From DATFES01 sp035457725 (GTDB lineage Bacteria; Pseudomonadota; Alphaproteobacteria; CACIAM-22H2), in contig DATIBC010000044.1 in NCBI GenBank assembly GCA_035457725.1, forward strand, positions 84,240-148,239: a DNA stretch of 64,000 nt. Direction: 5' to 3'. The position numbers were made by a program, and so were the translations under genes. Below the pieces are notes generated by a model. The model worked only from the letters and a program-made list of their open reading frames with translations. It did not search any database and had not been told where the DNA came from. This document shows, in pieces, positions 1 through 8,556 of this stretch. Within the stretch, counting starts at the first letter, position 1, and the number at the start of each line of letters is the position of its first letter.

Positions 1-485
1 GTGCCCGAGGCGCAAATTATCCCAGTCGCAAGTTTCGGATCGTAGCCGGCGCGCAGCATCGCCGGGAGGCTCAGCAGACCCATGGTCACCACGGTCGCGC
101 CGACGATGCCGGTTGAAGCCGCAAGCATGGCGCCGACGATGATTACCGAGTATCCGAGCCCGCCGCGCATTCCGCCAAATATCTGTCCCATCGTCGTGAG
201 CAGTACCTCGGCGATCCGCGATCGCTCGAGCATCACGCCCATGAAAATGAACAGCGGCACCGCGACCAGGACCTCGTTGTTCATCACGCCCCAGAAACGG
301 TTGGGTAGCGCACCGAGCAATTGCAGGTCGAACGCGCCATAGGCATGGCCGAGCAATCCGAACAGGAGGGACGCGCCGCCGAGCGAGAAGGCCACCGGAT
401 AGCCGATCATCAACAGGAAGATCACGGCGAGAAACATGGTGACGGCAAGAATCTCGCCGATGGTGTGCGGGTCGAGACCGAACAT
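1..485 (-). CDS. dctM: TRAP transporter large permease (DctM family), 3' part cut by window edge
   Basis: The first 161 residues of a DctM-type large membrane subunit of a tripartite ATP-independent periplasmic (TRAP) importer are present. This subunit forms the ion-driven channel for organic-acid-like solutes. The translation starts MFGLDPHTIGEILAV. It then shows hydrophobic segments typical of the family, including FLLMIGYPVAFSLGG, VAVPLFIFMGVMLERS and a Gly/Ala-rich stretch MRGGLGYSVIIVGAMLAA. The ATG lies 12 bp after the stop of the small permease, so both are translated from one message. The C-terminal part lies outside the window. The substrate cannot be read from the sequence. No binding protein (DctP) is seen upstream; it may follow dctM. 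Confidence 0.9.
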   Translation of the reverse strand, partial: MFGLDPHTIGEILAVTMFLAVIFLLMIGYPVAFSLGGASLLFGLLGHAYGAFDLQLLGALPNRFWGVMNNEVLVAVPLFIFMGVMLERSRIAEVLLTTMGQIFGGMRGGLGYSVIIVGAMLAASTGIVGATVVTMGLLSLPAMLRAGYDPKLATGIICASG

Positions 486-497
486 CGGCGCGGTTCC

Positions 498-1061
498 TCA
501 GTGCTCCTGGCCGGAGCGCGCGAACTCCTCGCGGCCGGCGATGACCAAAGAACACCGCGCTACCATTGCGACGGCCTGCAGGCCGACGAGCGCGCAAAAC
601 AGCAGCAATCCCGACTTGAGTATGAAAACGCCGTCCATCCCACCCGGCTGGCTGGATGGCTCGAAGATGCTCCACGAGGCGCGCACGAACGGCAGCGAGT
701 AGATCCACACCACGACCAGGAACGGCGCCATGAACACTAGCGTCCCGACAAGATCAACCCACGCCTTGCGGCGCGCCGACATGCGGGCATAAAAGATGTC
801 TACCCTGACATGCCCGCCATACAGCAGCGTGTAGCCGGCGCCGATCATGAACACGATGGCGTGCTCGGCGACATAGAGCTCCTGCAGCCATATAAACCCG
901 AAATTCAGCACGTAACGCAGATAGACGGTAAGAAAACAGATCAACGCCGTGCCGAGAGTGAGCCACGCCACGAATCGACCAATCGTGTCGTTGAGTCGGT
1001 CGACCAACCGTACCAGCGTCGTAAGTGTCTCGATCAAGATACGGCGTGCCTCCGTTCCCAC
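498..1061 (-). CDS. dctQ: TRAP transporter small permease (DctQ family)
   Basis: A 187-residue protein with four predicted membrane helices, matching the size and layout of DctQ, the small membrane subunit that pairs with DctM. Recognisable features are the second-helix segment LTVYLRYVLNFGFIWLQEL, followed by GAGYTLLYGGHVRVDIFY. The WxxE-like and GxHVRVD motifs are typical of this family. It lies directly upstream of dctM on the same strand with a 12-bp gap, so the two form an operon. The last helix is followed by a short charged tail. Family assignment is firm; the transported solute is unknown. Confidence 0.9.
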   Translation of the reverse strand: MGTEARRILIETLTTLVRLVDRLNDTIGRFVAWLTLGTALICFLTVYLRYVLNFGFIWLQELYVAEHAIVFMIGAGYTLLYGGHVRVDIFYARMSARRKAWVDLVGTLVFMAPFLVVVWIYSLPFVRASWSIFEPSSQPGGMDGVFILKSGLLLFCALVGLQAVAMVARCSLVIAGREEFARSGQEH

Positions 1062-1165
1062 GATTGCATCGCGTCAACCGAAACGTCCGCGCGTTCAAGC
1101 GCTCGCATTCGTCACTTCGACTTCGGGTTTGATTCGGCGCGCCGGGAACGGTCAGTGCGCGAAAT

Positions 1166-1759
1166 TCAACTGCCTCGGCCCCCGACCGCCCGCCATGCCA
1201 GAGGCAATGTCGCCGCGGCCAACGCCAGTTTGAGGATGGATCCTTCGATAAAGGGTGTCAGCCCGACAGCGACGGCTTTACTCCAACCGAACAGGACGGC
1301 AAGCCACATCAGACCCGGCACGAACAGGATAACCGTTCCGAGCCCCATTGCCGCGCCGGCGCGCCAGACCGTGCGATCCCAACCACGCTCCGCCAACCAT
1401 CCCATGACCCATGCGGCGAGGACGAAGCCGACCAGATAGCCGCCTGTCGGGCCCGCCATATAGGCGATTCCAATGCCGCGCTCCGGCGTGCCGGCGAACA
1501 CCGGCAATCCGACCGCGCCCTCGAGCAGGTAAAGCGCCACGGTGGCCGCCGCCAGCCGTGACCCGTAAGCCATGCCGAGGACCAGGATCACGTAAGACTG
1601 CATGGTCATCGGCACCGGCCACATCGGGACATTTGCCTTGGCTGAGGCCCAGAGCAACGCCGACCCCAGCAACGCCAGGGTCGCATTGCGGACCAAAGGG
1701 CGCGCGGCCGCTGGCCAAATTCGGTCTATGAGGGTCGTCCCAGCGGCGATGACCTGCAT
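1166..1759 (-). CDS. bioY: Biotin transporter BioY (ECF S component)
   Basis: A 197-residue, strongly hydrophobic protein with about six membrane helices. It matches BioY, the substrate-binding S component of biotin ECF transporters. Family signatures include PMWPVPMTMQSYVILVLGMAYG near residues 45-67, LPVFAGTPERGIGIAYMAGPTGGYLVGF in the middle, and GVGLTPFIEGSILKLALA near the end. No BioM/BioN energising genes are adjacent, which is common because solitary BioY can work alone or with a shared module. A GGGAG ribosome-binding sequence precedes the ATG. I found no TTATMKATAA BioR-type box in the short upstream gap. Confidence 0.93.
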   Translation of the reverse strand: MQVIAAGTTLIDRIWPAAARPLVRNATLALLGSALLWASAKANVPMWPVPMTMQSYVILVLGMAYGSRLAAATVALYLLEGAVGLPVFAGTPERGIGIAYMAGPTGGYLVGFVLAAWVMGWLAERGWDRTVWRAGAAMGLGTVILFVPGLMWLAVLFGWSKAVAVGLTPFIEGSILKLALAAATLPLAWRAVGGRGS

Positions 1760-1826
1760 CGTGAGCTCCCATCCTGTGTGATTTTATCGGCCGTTTATTG
1801 CGGCTGCTTATAGCTGCCGACCCCGC

Positions 1827-4052
1827 TCAAGTAAATCGGTTCGCGCGCGTAAATCCTTGCGGCGGCAGCCGACCCGACTGGCCGCGTTCACCGATCCAGT
1901 CGCGCAGCGCTGTCTCGGTGCGCACGCCGTTGCCGGCCCGCCACGACAAACCGTCGGCGGCGTGGAAAGTCTTGACGTCAGCCAGGCCGCCGTCCTTGTA
2001 GCGCTGCAGAATCACGCCGCGGCCGCGGCTCATCTCCGGCACCTGTTCGAGCTTGAACAATAGTAGTTTCCGATTCTCGCCGAGAACCGCGACCATGTCG
2101 CCTTCGACCGGAACGCACGCCCGCGCCGCCACGCCTTCGCCGACGTTCATCACCTGCCGTCCGCCACGGGTTTGCGCCAGTACCTCATCCTCGGCAACGA
2201 TGAACCCGCGTCCATCGCTTGAGGCGACCAGCAGCTTGCGGCCAGGCTTATGGACCAGGAGCTGAACGACCTCGCCCTCGTTCCCGAGATCGATCATCAG
2301 CTTAAGCGGCTGGCCGTCGCCGCGCCCGCGCGGCAGTTTTTCAGCCGGTATGACGAAGAAGCGGCCGTTGGTCGCGAAGACCACGAGCTTGTCGGTGCTT
2401 TCCGCCTTGAATTCGAATTTGGCGCTGTCGCCCTCTTTGTAGCGAATCTCGGAGAGGTCATCGAGGTGCCCCTTGAAGGCGCGTATCCATGCCTTCTGCG
2501 AGCAGACGATGGTGAGCGCCTCGCGCTCGATCAACGCTTCGATCGGAACGATGACCGGAGCCGGCGCATCGGCGATCTCGGTACGCCGCTTGCCTAGGTC
2601 CGTCTTCTCCCCGAACCGCTGGCGGATATCCTGAATCTCATCGGCGATCGTCCGCCAGCGCCTGTCTTCGTCGCGCATCAGCTGGTTGAGCTGCTTACGC
2701 TCGGCGGTCAAGCCTTCGTGTTCGCGCCGGATTTCGATCTCCTCGAGCCGGCGCAGCGCGCGTAGCCGCATGTTGAGAATCGCCTCCGCCTGGGCGTCGC
2801 TGAGCTTGAATCGACGCATCAGTACGGGCTTGGGCTCGTCCTCCTTGCGGATGATCTTGATCACCGCATCGAGATTCAGGTAAGCGACGAGGTAACCGTC
2901 GAGCACTTCGAGCCGCCGTTCGATATTGGCGAGGCGGAATTTGGTCCGGCGTTTCAGCACTTCGTGGCGGTGGTCGAGAAAAGCCTGCAGGACCTCCCGA
3001 AGGCTCATGACCCGCGGCGTGTTCTGCGCGTCGAGCACGTTCATGTTGAGCGAGATGCGGGTCTCGAGCTCGGTCTGCCTGAAGAGCGATTCCATCAGCA
3101 CTTTGGGATCGACGTTGCGACTCTTCGGTTCGAGGATGATGCGGACATCCTCGGCCGATTCGTCGCGTACGTCGGCAAGCAGCGCCAGCTTCTTTTCGCC
3201 GAGCAGCTCGGCGATCTTCTCGATCAGCCGCGACTTCTGCACCTGATAAGGAATTTCGGTGACGACGATTTGGTATTGGCCGAGCCCAAGCTTCTCGTCC
3301 CTCCATCGCGCGCGGACACGAAAGCTCCCGCGGCCGGCGGCGTATGCCTGCTCGATCGCCTCGCGCGATTCGACCAAAACCCCGCCGGTCGGGAAATCCG
3401 GACCGGGCATCAACTCCACCAACTTACCGACGGTGGCCTTTGGATATTTTATGAGATGCAGCAGCGCGGTGCAGATTTCGCCGGCGTTATGCGGGGGAAT
3501 GCTCGTCGCCATGCCAACGGCGATTCCCGACGCGCCGTTCGCCAGTAGGTTCGGGAAAGCCGCCGGCAACACGACTGGTTCGCTGCCCTCGCCGTCGTAT
3601 GTCATTCGGAAGTCGACTGCGTCTTCGTCGATGCCGGCGAGCAAGGCCTGGGCGACGTCGGTCAATCGCGCCTCGGTGTAGCGCATCGCCGCCGCGTTAT
3701 CGCCGTCGATATTGCCGAAATTGCCTTGCCCGTCGACAAGCTTGTAGCGCTGGGCGAATTCCTGGGCGAGGCGGACCAGCGCGTCGTAAACGGCGGTATC
3801 GCCATGAGGATGATACTTGCCGATGACATCGCCGACGACCCGGGCGCATTTCTTGAATCCGGCGGCGGGATCAAGCCGCAATTGCTGCATCGCGTAGAGC
3901 AATCGTCGATGCACCGGCTTCAGTCCGTCGCGCACGTCGGGCAGCGAGCGGGACATGATGGTCGACAGCGCATAGGACAGGTACCGCTCGCCGAGTGCTT
4001 GGGCCAGCGGGATGGGTTGAATGTCGTCGCCCGGTTTTCGTTTGGCCGTCAT
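1827..4052 (-). CDS. parC: DNA topoisomerase IV subunit A (ParC)
   Basis: A 741-residue type IIA topoisomerase A subunit that unlinks daughter chromosomes together with ParE. The N-terminal breakage-reunion domain holds the catalytic tyrosine Y125 in AAMRYTEARL. The helix KYHPHGDTAVYDAL (about 80-92) is the quinolone-contact region, with T86 and D90 at the contact positions. The C-terminal domain carries the degenerate beta-pinwheel repeats. The ending, GLSWRAGNGVRTE followed by DWIGERGQSGRLPPQGF, is characteristic of alphaproteobacterial ParC rather than GyrA, and there is no GyrA box. The start overlaps the recO stop by 4 bp (ATGA), so it is the last gene of the lepB-rnc-era-recO-parC run. 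Confidence 0.96.
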   Translation of the reverse strand: MTAKRKPGDDIQPIPLAQALGERYLSYALSTIMSRSLPDVRDGLKPVHRRLLYAMQQLRLDPAAGFKKCARVVGDVIGKYHPHGDTAVYDALVRLAQEFAQRYKLVDGQGNFGNIDGDNAAAMRYTEARLTDVAQALLAGIDEDAVDFRMTYDGEGSEPVVLPAAFPNLLANGASGIAVGMATSIPPHNAGEICTALLHLIKYPKATVGKLVELMPGPDFPTGGVLVESREAIEQAYAAGRGSFRVRARWRDEKLGLGQYQIVVTEIPYQVQKSRLIEKIAELLGEKKLALLADVRDESAEDVRIILEPKSRNVDPKVLMESLFRQTELETRISLNMNVLDAQNTPRVMSLREVLQAFLDHRHEVLKRRTKFRLANIERRLEVLDGYLVAYLNLDAVIKIIRKEDEPKPVLMRRFKLSDAQAEAILNMRLRALRRLEEIEIRREHEGLTAERKQLNQLMRDEDRRWRTIADEIQDIRQRFGEKTDLGKRRTEIADAPAPVIVPIEALIEREALTIVCSQKAWIRAFKGHLDDLSEIRYKEGDSAKFEFKAESTDKLVVFATNGRFFVIPAEKLPRGRGDGQPLKLMIDLGNEGEVVQLLVHKPGRKLLVASSDGRGFIVAEDEVLAQTRGGRQVMNVGEGVAARACVPVEGDMVAVLGENRKLLLFKLEQVPEMSRGRGVILQRYKDGGLADVKTFHAADGLSWRAGNGVRTETALRDWIGERGQSGRLPPQGFTRANRFT

Positions 4053-4810
4053 CTCGTTCGAGTCCGATTTGTACTAGATATAGTAGCCGAACGGCCCAAC
4101 CGTTCAACCAATCGTGTGCGCGCGGCCGGGAGCTGGCGGCCGTGCGGGGCAAAGACGGAGCGGTCGAGGAAATGTCCGGTGAGCGCCAGCCCGGCGACGA
4201 TCTCGCCGGAATCCACGTCCGCGTCGTCGCGTTCGGAGACCAAGAAACGCGGCAAGCGCAGCAGGCGGCCGCCGTACGGCTCGCCTGCGGCGGCGCCGAC
4301 CGCTCGACCGGTTCGCGGCGACACGTAGGTCAGATCCTCGCGCGATCCGGTCGCCGCGCAGCGCGTCAAGTCGAGGCCGAATCCAAGCTCGGCCAGCAGG
4401 CGCGTTTCCCAGCGCACGTATCGTGCTGGCCAGCCGGGTGCATCGAGACCACGCAGCAAGTCAAGCGTCGACGCGAAGAGCGCCGGGTGCGGCTCGCGTT
4501 CCGGCAGCGCCGCTTGGAGCACCGCGCAGATTGCCGCAAGCGCTTCGAGCCGAGCGGGATCATCGAGCATCCGCGCGGCGATCGCCTCGGACATCTCGCA
4601 GACGAAGCTGCCGAGATGCTCAGCGAGCCGGGCGCGCCAGCGCGCGGTGACGAGCGTTCCCGCCTGATAGAGGCCGCCGGCGCGGCGCCCTGCCCCGCCT
4701 CGCACCAGGCCGACATGCCGGCCATGGGCACGGGTCAGTAGCGTCACCACCGCGGCGCTCTCGCCGTGCCGGCGCCGTGCAACGACGATTCCTTCGTCCT
4801 GCCATTCCAT
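4049..4810 (-). CDS. recO: DNA repair protein RecO
   Basis: A 253-residue recombination mediator that loads RecA on SSB-coated single-stranded DNA in the RecFOR pathway. The N-terminal OB-fold begins MEWQDEGIVVARRRHGES. A central helical part carries the LEALAAICAVLQ segment, and the C-terminal region contains the family signature CAATGSREDLTYVSPRTGR (about residues 180-198). Length is normal for the family. It sits between era and parC on the same strand, overlapping parC by 4 bp and leaving 47 bp to era. Confidence 0.95.
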   Translation of the reverse strand: MEWQDEGIVVARRRHGESAAVVTLLTRAHGRHVGLVRGGAGRRAGGLYQAGTLVTARWRARLAEHLGSFVCEMSEAIAARMLDDPARLEALAAICAVLQAALPEREPHPALFASTLDLLRGLDAPGWPARYVRWETRLLAELGFGLDLTRCAATGSREDLTYVSPRTGRAVGAAAGEPYGGRLLRLPRFLVSERDDADVDSGEIVAGLALTGHFLDRSVFAPHGRQLPAARTRLVERLGRSATISSTNRTRTR

Positions 4811-4857
4811 GACTGCTGGTTAGCCCGATTTACGTCGGTCGTATGCGTGCGGAACCC

Positions 4858-5781
4858 TCATGCATCGTACTCCAGGCCCCACAGCCGATAAAATTCGCGG
4901 CGCTCGGCCCAATCTTCCGCGACCTTGATGTGCAAAAAGAGATGCACGTTGCGGCCGAACGCGCGGCTCATTTCGGCGCGCGCCGCGGCGCCGATCGCCT
5001 TGATCCGCGCTCCGCCCTCGCCCAGCACGATCTTGCGCTGATTGTCGCGCCGGACGTAGACGACCTGATCGATCCGCGCACTGCCGTCGCGGAATTCCTG
5101 CCACTTTTCGGTCTCCACCGCGATGCTGTAGGGCAGCTCCTGGCGCAATTGGATGAACGCCTGCTCGCGGGTGATTTCGGCGGCCAGCAGCCGCTCAGGC
5201 ATGTCCGATATTTGGTCATCGGGATAGAGCCAGGGACCAGGCGGTACGGCGCGCGCCAAATAGGCCTTGAGATCGCCGACGCCATCGCCGGTCGCTGCCG
5301 AGATCATGAACGTCGCGACGAATTTGGCCGCATCGTTGATCGATCGCGCGAGCTTAAGCAGCGACGGAGGCTTGACCAAGTCGATCTTGTTTATCGCCAG
5401 GACCGCGGCGAGCTCCCGCTCGCGAATCCCCTCGACGATTCGGCGCGTCGAATTATCGAATCCGAGCTTGGCGTCGGCCAGCAACAGAACCTGATCGGCG
5501 TCCTCGGCGCCTCGCCATGCGGCCTCGATCATCGCCCGGTCGAGCCGCTTGCGCGCCTCGAAAACGCCGGGCAAGTCCAGAAAGGCGATCTGCGATGTCC
5601 CCTCGAGCGCGATGCCGGTGACCCGCGTGCGCGTCGTCTGCACCTTGGGCGAAACGATCGACACCTTGGCGCCCACCAGGCGGTTGACTAGCGTCGATTT
5701 GCCGGAGTTCGGCGCGCCCATCACCGCGATAAAGCCGCATCGCTTCGTCGCAACGCCGCCCTGCGTGCCCGGCAAGTTCAT
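4858..5781 (-). CDS. era: GTPase Era, 16S rRNA-binding
   Basis: A 307-residue GTPase that binds the 3' end of 16S rRNA during 30S assembly. It has the P-loop GAPNSGKS (about 21-28), a switch I threonine within the QTTRTR segment, a G3 motif FLDLPG, and G4 NKID. The C-terminal KH domain ends with REFYRLWGLEYDA and contains VLGEGGARIKAIG. The G3 motif reads DLPG, whereas Era is almost always DTPG. The invariant Asp and Gly are kept, so the enzyme is probably active. It overlaps rnc by 4 bp, the usual coupled rnc-era arrangement. Confidence 0.96.
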   Translation of the reverse strand: MNLPGTQGGVATKRCGFIAVMGAPNSGKSTLVNRLVGAKVSIVSPKVQTTRTRVTGIALEGTSQIAFLDLPGVFEARKRLDRAMIEAAWRGAEDADQVLLLADAKLGFDNSTRRIVEGIRERELAAVLAINKIDLVKPPSLLKLARSINDAAKFVATFMISAATGDGVGDLKAYLARAVPPGPWLYPDDQISDMPERLLAAEITREQAFIQLRQELPYSIAVETEKWQEFRDGSARIDQVVYVRRDNQRKIVLGEGGARIKAIGAAARAEMSRAFGRNVHLFLHIKVAEDWAERREFYRLWGLEYDA

Positions 5782-6539
5782 CGGTCCCCATGTTCGACGC
5801 GATCGAGCAGCGCCGCGGCCGCGCGGCGCTCGGCGGCGCGCTTCGAGGCGCCCTCCCCGGTCGCTGGCGCGATGTCGGCCACCCGCACCTCGACAACGAA
5901 ACGCGGTTGGTGAGCCGGCCCTTCTTCCGACAACGTGCGATACTTAGGCAACGGCTTGCCGCGGCCTTGCGCCCATTCCTGAAGCGCCGTCTTGGGGTCG
6001 CGCGGCGGCTGCGATGCCGCCTCAATCAGCTTCTGGAACTCGCGCCGGATGAACGCTGCGGCCGCCGGCAGCCCGCCGTCGCGATACAGCGCGGCGATCA
6101 CCGCCTCCAGCGCATCCGCGAGAACGGCCGGATTCTCGCGGCCGCCGGACGCATCTTCGCTCTTGGACAGGCGGAGATGGCGACCAAGACTGATCGTCCG
6201 CGCCACGCGCGCCAGAGCATCGCGTTGAACCACCGCGGCGTGACGCTTGGCGATATCGCCTTCGCTTTCACCCGAAAACTGCTCCAGCAACATTTCAGCG
6301 ACGACCAGCGCCAGCACTCGGTCGCCGAGGAATTCGAGGCGCTCAAACGAGCCGCCGGGCTGCGGGCGCGCACCGCCGATCGCGCTGGCGTGCGTCAACG
6401 CCGTCGTCAGCAAGCGGGCGTCCGCAAAGGCGTGACCGAGAACGGACTCGAGATCGGCGTGGGTGACCCGGTCGCCGCTCAACGCGCGGATCAGCGGACG
6501 CGCCCGAAGATCCGCTCGAAGCGGATCGACGTCGGCCAC
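5778..6539 (-). CDS. rnc: Ribonuclease III
   Basis: An endonuclease that cuts double-stranded RNA, maturing rRNA precursors and some mRNAs. It has the signature FERLEFLGDRVLALVVAEML (RIIID active-site helix with the ERLEFLGDRVL motif). A second acidic cluster lies in LADALEAVIAALYRDGG, and a C-terminal dsRNA-binding domain contains DPKTALQEWAQG. The listed start is a GTG that overlaps the end of lepB by 49 bp and has no good ribosome-binding site. A TTG at 6482, eight bases after the lepB stop, would remove only 19 non-conserved residues and is an equally likely start. Confidence 0.93.
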   Translation of the reverse strand: MADVDPLRADLRARPLIRALSGDRVTHADLESVLGHAFADARLLTTALTHASAIGGARPQPGGSFERLEFLGDRVLALVVAEMLLEQFSGESEGDIAKRHAAVVQRDALARVARTISLGRHLRLSKSEDASGGRENPAVLADALEAVIAALYRDGGLPAAAAFIRREFQKLIEAASQPPRDPKTALQEWAQGRGKPLPKYRTLSEEGPAHQPRFVVEVRVADIAPATGEGASKRAAERRAAAALLDRVEHGDR

Positions 6540-7243
6540 TTCCAGAATTCGAACCAGCGCGCCGAGCCGTCGGTTGAAAAGAAAATGATCTCCGCCCGCC
6601 CGACCAGGTTTTCCGCCGGCACGAAGCCGACATCGGCGCGACTGTCGAGGGAATTGTCGCGATTGTCGCCCATGGCGAAATAGTGTCCCGCCGGCACCGC
6701 GAACACGTCGGTGTTGTCGGCCAGACCTGTATCCGAATACTCGATGATGCGATGCGCGCGGCTGCCAGGCAACGTCTCCAGAAACTGTCGGACGCGCGTC
6801 ACCGCGCCGCTTTCGATCTCGATATAGTCCTCGATCCGCTCGCGCCGCACCGGTTGTCCGTTGATGTGCAACAGTCCGCCGCGCACTTGAATTCGATCGC
6901 CCGGAAGTCCGACGATGCGCTTGATGTAGTCGGTGCGGCGGTCGCGCGGCAATTTGAACACCGCCACATCGCCGCGTTGTGGTTCGCCTGCCAGGATTCG
7001 CCCGGAGAACGGCCCCAGGCTGTAGGGAAACGAGTGCCGACTGTATCCGTACGAGTATTTGGACACGAACAGGTAGTCTCCGACGAGCAGCGTCGGCACC
7101 ATCGAGCCCGACGGAATGTTGAACGGTTCGTATGCCAGGGTCCTGATGACCAGCGCCACGGCGACCGCGATCACGCCGGTCTTAACGAACTCGACAAACC
7201 CGCTCGAGGATTTCCGCGCCATCTTGGTCTTGGAGATGCTCAT
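6491..7243 (-). CDS. lepB: Signal peptidase I
   Basis: A 250-residue inner-membrane serine protease that removes signal peptides from Sec and Tat substrates. One N-terminal membrane helix (about 17-36) is followed by the catalytic box NIPSGSMVPTLLVGDY with nucleophile S47. The general base K108 lies in DYIKRIVGLPGD, and the C-terminal box is AMGDNRDNSLDSR. It leads the lepB-rnc-era-recO-parC run. The stop codon lies inside the 5' end of the annotated rnc reading frame. Confidence 0.96.
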   Translation of the reverse strand: MSISKTKMARKSSSGFVEFVKTGVIAVAVALVIRTLAYEPFNIPSGSMVPTLLVGDYLFVSKYSYGYSRHSFPYSLGPFSGRILAGEPQRGDVAVFKLPRDRRTDYIKRIVGLPGDRIQVRGGLLHINGQPVRRERIEDYIEIESGAVTRVRQFLETLPGSRAHRIIEYSDTGLADNTDVFAVPAGHYFAMGDNRDNSLDSRADVGFVPAENLVGRAEIIFFSTDGSARWFEFWKWPTSIRFERIFGRVR

Positions 7244-7358
7244 CGATCCGACCCGGCCGACTCGACCCGCTTTGATCGGGCGATCGTCACAGGGCGGCGA
7301 TCAAGCCCTGCGGCGGCAAGCCTGTCAAGCACCGCACCAACGGCGAGAAACCGCATCC

Positions 7359-7763
7359 TCACCGCTCCGTCGCCACCGCGGAGATGATTACGATTGCTTG
7401 GGCCAATGGCGGCTCGTCGGAGAGGGTCACGTCGATCTGTGCCCGCGTGCCCGGGGGCAAAAGCTGTTCAAGCCGCACCAACGCGCCGCCCGAGAGCTCC
7501 ATCGTCGGGCGGCCGCCGGACAGATTGACCACCCCCATGTCGCGCCAATAGACCCCGGCGCGCAGGCCAGTGCCCAAGGCCTTGGCGCATGCCTCCTTGG
7601 CGGCGAAACGCCGGGCGTAACTTGCCGCAGGATTGGCGCGGCGTTCTGATTTTTGACGCTCGACTGGCGTAAAGACGCGCTCGAGAAAGCGCTCGCCGAA
7701 ACGTTCCATCGTCCGCTCGATCCGGCGGATGTCGACGATATCGCTGCCGAGCCCGACGATCAT
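7359..7763 (-). CDS. acpS: Holo-[acyl-carrier-protein] synthase
   Basis: A 134-residue 4'-phosphopantetheinyl transferase that activates acyl carrier protein with CoA. Family motifs are VGLGSDIVDIRRIE at the N-terminus (metal-binding D8) and ARRFAAKEACAKALGTG (about 50-66, catalytic Glu and Lys). The length is standard. A longer upstream extension of the frame is not family-like, so the ATG at 7763 is chosen. It overlaps the stop of pdxJ by 4 bp. The pdxJ-acpS-lepB-rnc-era order is a classic proteobacterial arrangement. Confidence 0.95.
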   Translation of the reverse strand: MIVGLGSDIVDIRRIERTMERFGERFLERVFTPVERQKSERRANPAASYARRFAAKEACAKALGTGLRAGVYWRDMGVVNLSGGRPTMELSGGALVRLEQLLPPGTRAQIDVTLSDEPPLAQAIVIISAVATER

Positions 7764-8536
7764 GCCGAGCGTTCGCCCGCCGCGCTGGCGCGCGCCTTGT
7801 CCATCAATGCCCGCATCCGTTTGATCGCGCTGTCCAGTCCGCCGAAGATCGCCTCGCCGACCAGGAAATGCCCGATATTGAGCTCGACGATCGTGGCGAT
7901 GGCCGCGACCGGCGCGACGGTATCGAACGTCAAGCCATGGCCGGCGTGGCACTCGAGCGCGAGCTCCTCGGCGAGGGCTGCGGCGGCGGCCAGCCGTTCC
8001 AGCTCTTTCGCCACCCGCGGCCCCGACGGCGCATCGAGATAAGCCTCGCAATAGCTTCCGGTGTGCAATTCCACGACCGGCGCGCCAAGTCGCCGGGCCG
8101 CGTCGAGCGCGGCGCGATCGGGTTCGATGAAAAGCGAAACGCGGATGGCCGCGCTCGTCAGCGTATCAATGTACGGCTTCAAGTGGTCGAAATTGCGCAC
8201 GACATCGAGACCGCCTTCGGTCGTCCGTTCCTCGCGCTTCTCCGGCACCAGGCAAGCCGCGTGCGGCCGATGGCGCAAGGCGATCTGGAGCATTTCCGGC
8301 GTCGCCGCCATTTCGAGATTGAGCGGCAGGTCGATCTCCCATGACAGCCGCTCGATGTCGCGATCGGAGATGTGGCGGCGGTCCTCGCGAAGATGGGCGG
8401 TGATACCGTCGGCCCCGGCTTGCGCCGCGAGCTTGGCCGCACGAACCGGGTCGGGGTGCGCGCCGCCGCGCGCGTTCCGGATCGTCGCAACGTGATCGAT
8501 GTTGACGCCCAGACGCAGATGTCGCCGTGCTGCCAT
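7760..8536 (-). CDS. pdxJ: Pyridoxine 5'-phosphate synthase
   Basis: A 258-residue TIM-barrel enzyme that condenses 1-deoxyxylulose 5-phosphate with 3-amino-2-oxopropyl phosphate to give pyridoxine 5'-phosphate, the last ring-forming step of DXP-dependent vitamin B6 synthesis. Signatures are LGVNIDHVATIRNARGG at the start, DGITAHLREDRRHI, then VSLFIEPD, and the C-terminal phosphate site ELNIGHFLVGEAIFGGL. The ATG at 8536 is chosen because the conserved N-terminus begins eight residues later. It lies between rsh and acpS on the same strand. Confidence 0.96.
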   Translation of the reverse strand: MAARRHLRLGVNIDHVATIRNARGGAHPDPVRAAKLAAQAGADGITAHLREDRRHISDRDIERLSWEIDLPLNLEMAATPEMLQIALRHRPHAACLVPEKREERTTEGGLDVVRNFDHLKPYIDTLTSAAIRVSLFIEPDRAALDAARRLGAPVVELHTGSYCEAYLDAPSGPRVAKELERLAAAAALAEELALECHAGHGLTFDTVAPVAAIATIVELNIGHFLVGEAIFGGLDSAIKRMRALMDKARASAAGERSA

Positions 8537-8556
8537 GTGCCGCTGTTCCTCGCTGA

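Noticed and set aside
1760..1826. A BioR-type operator upstream of bioY
   Set aside because: No match to TTATMKATAA was found in the short gap.
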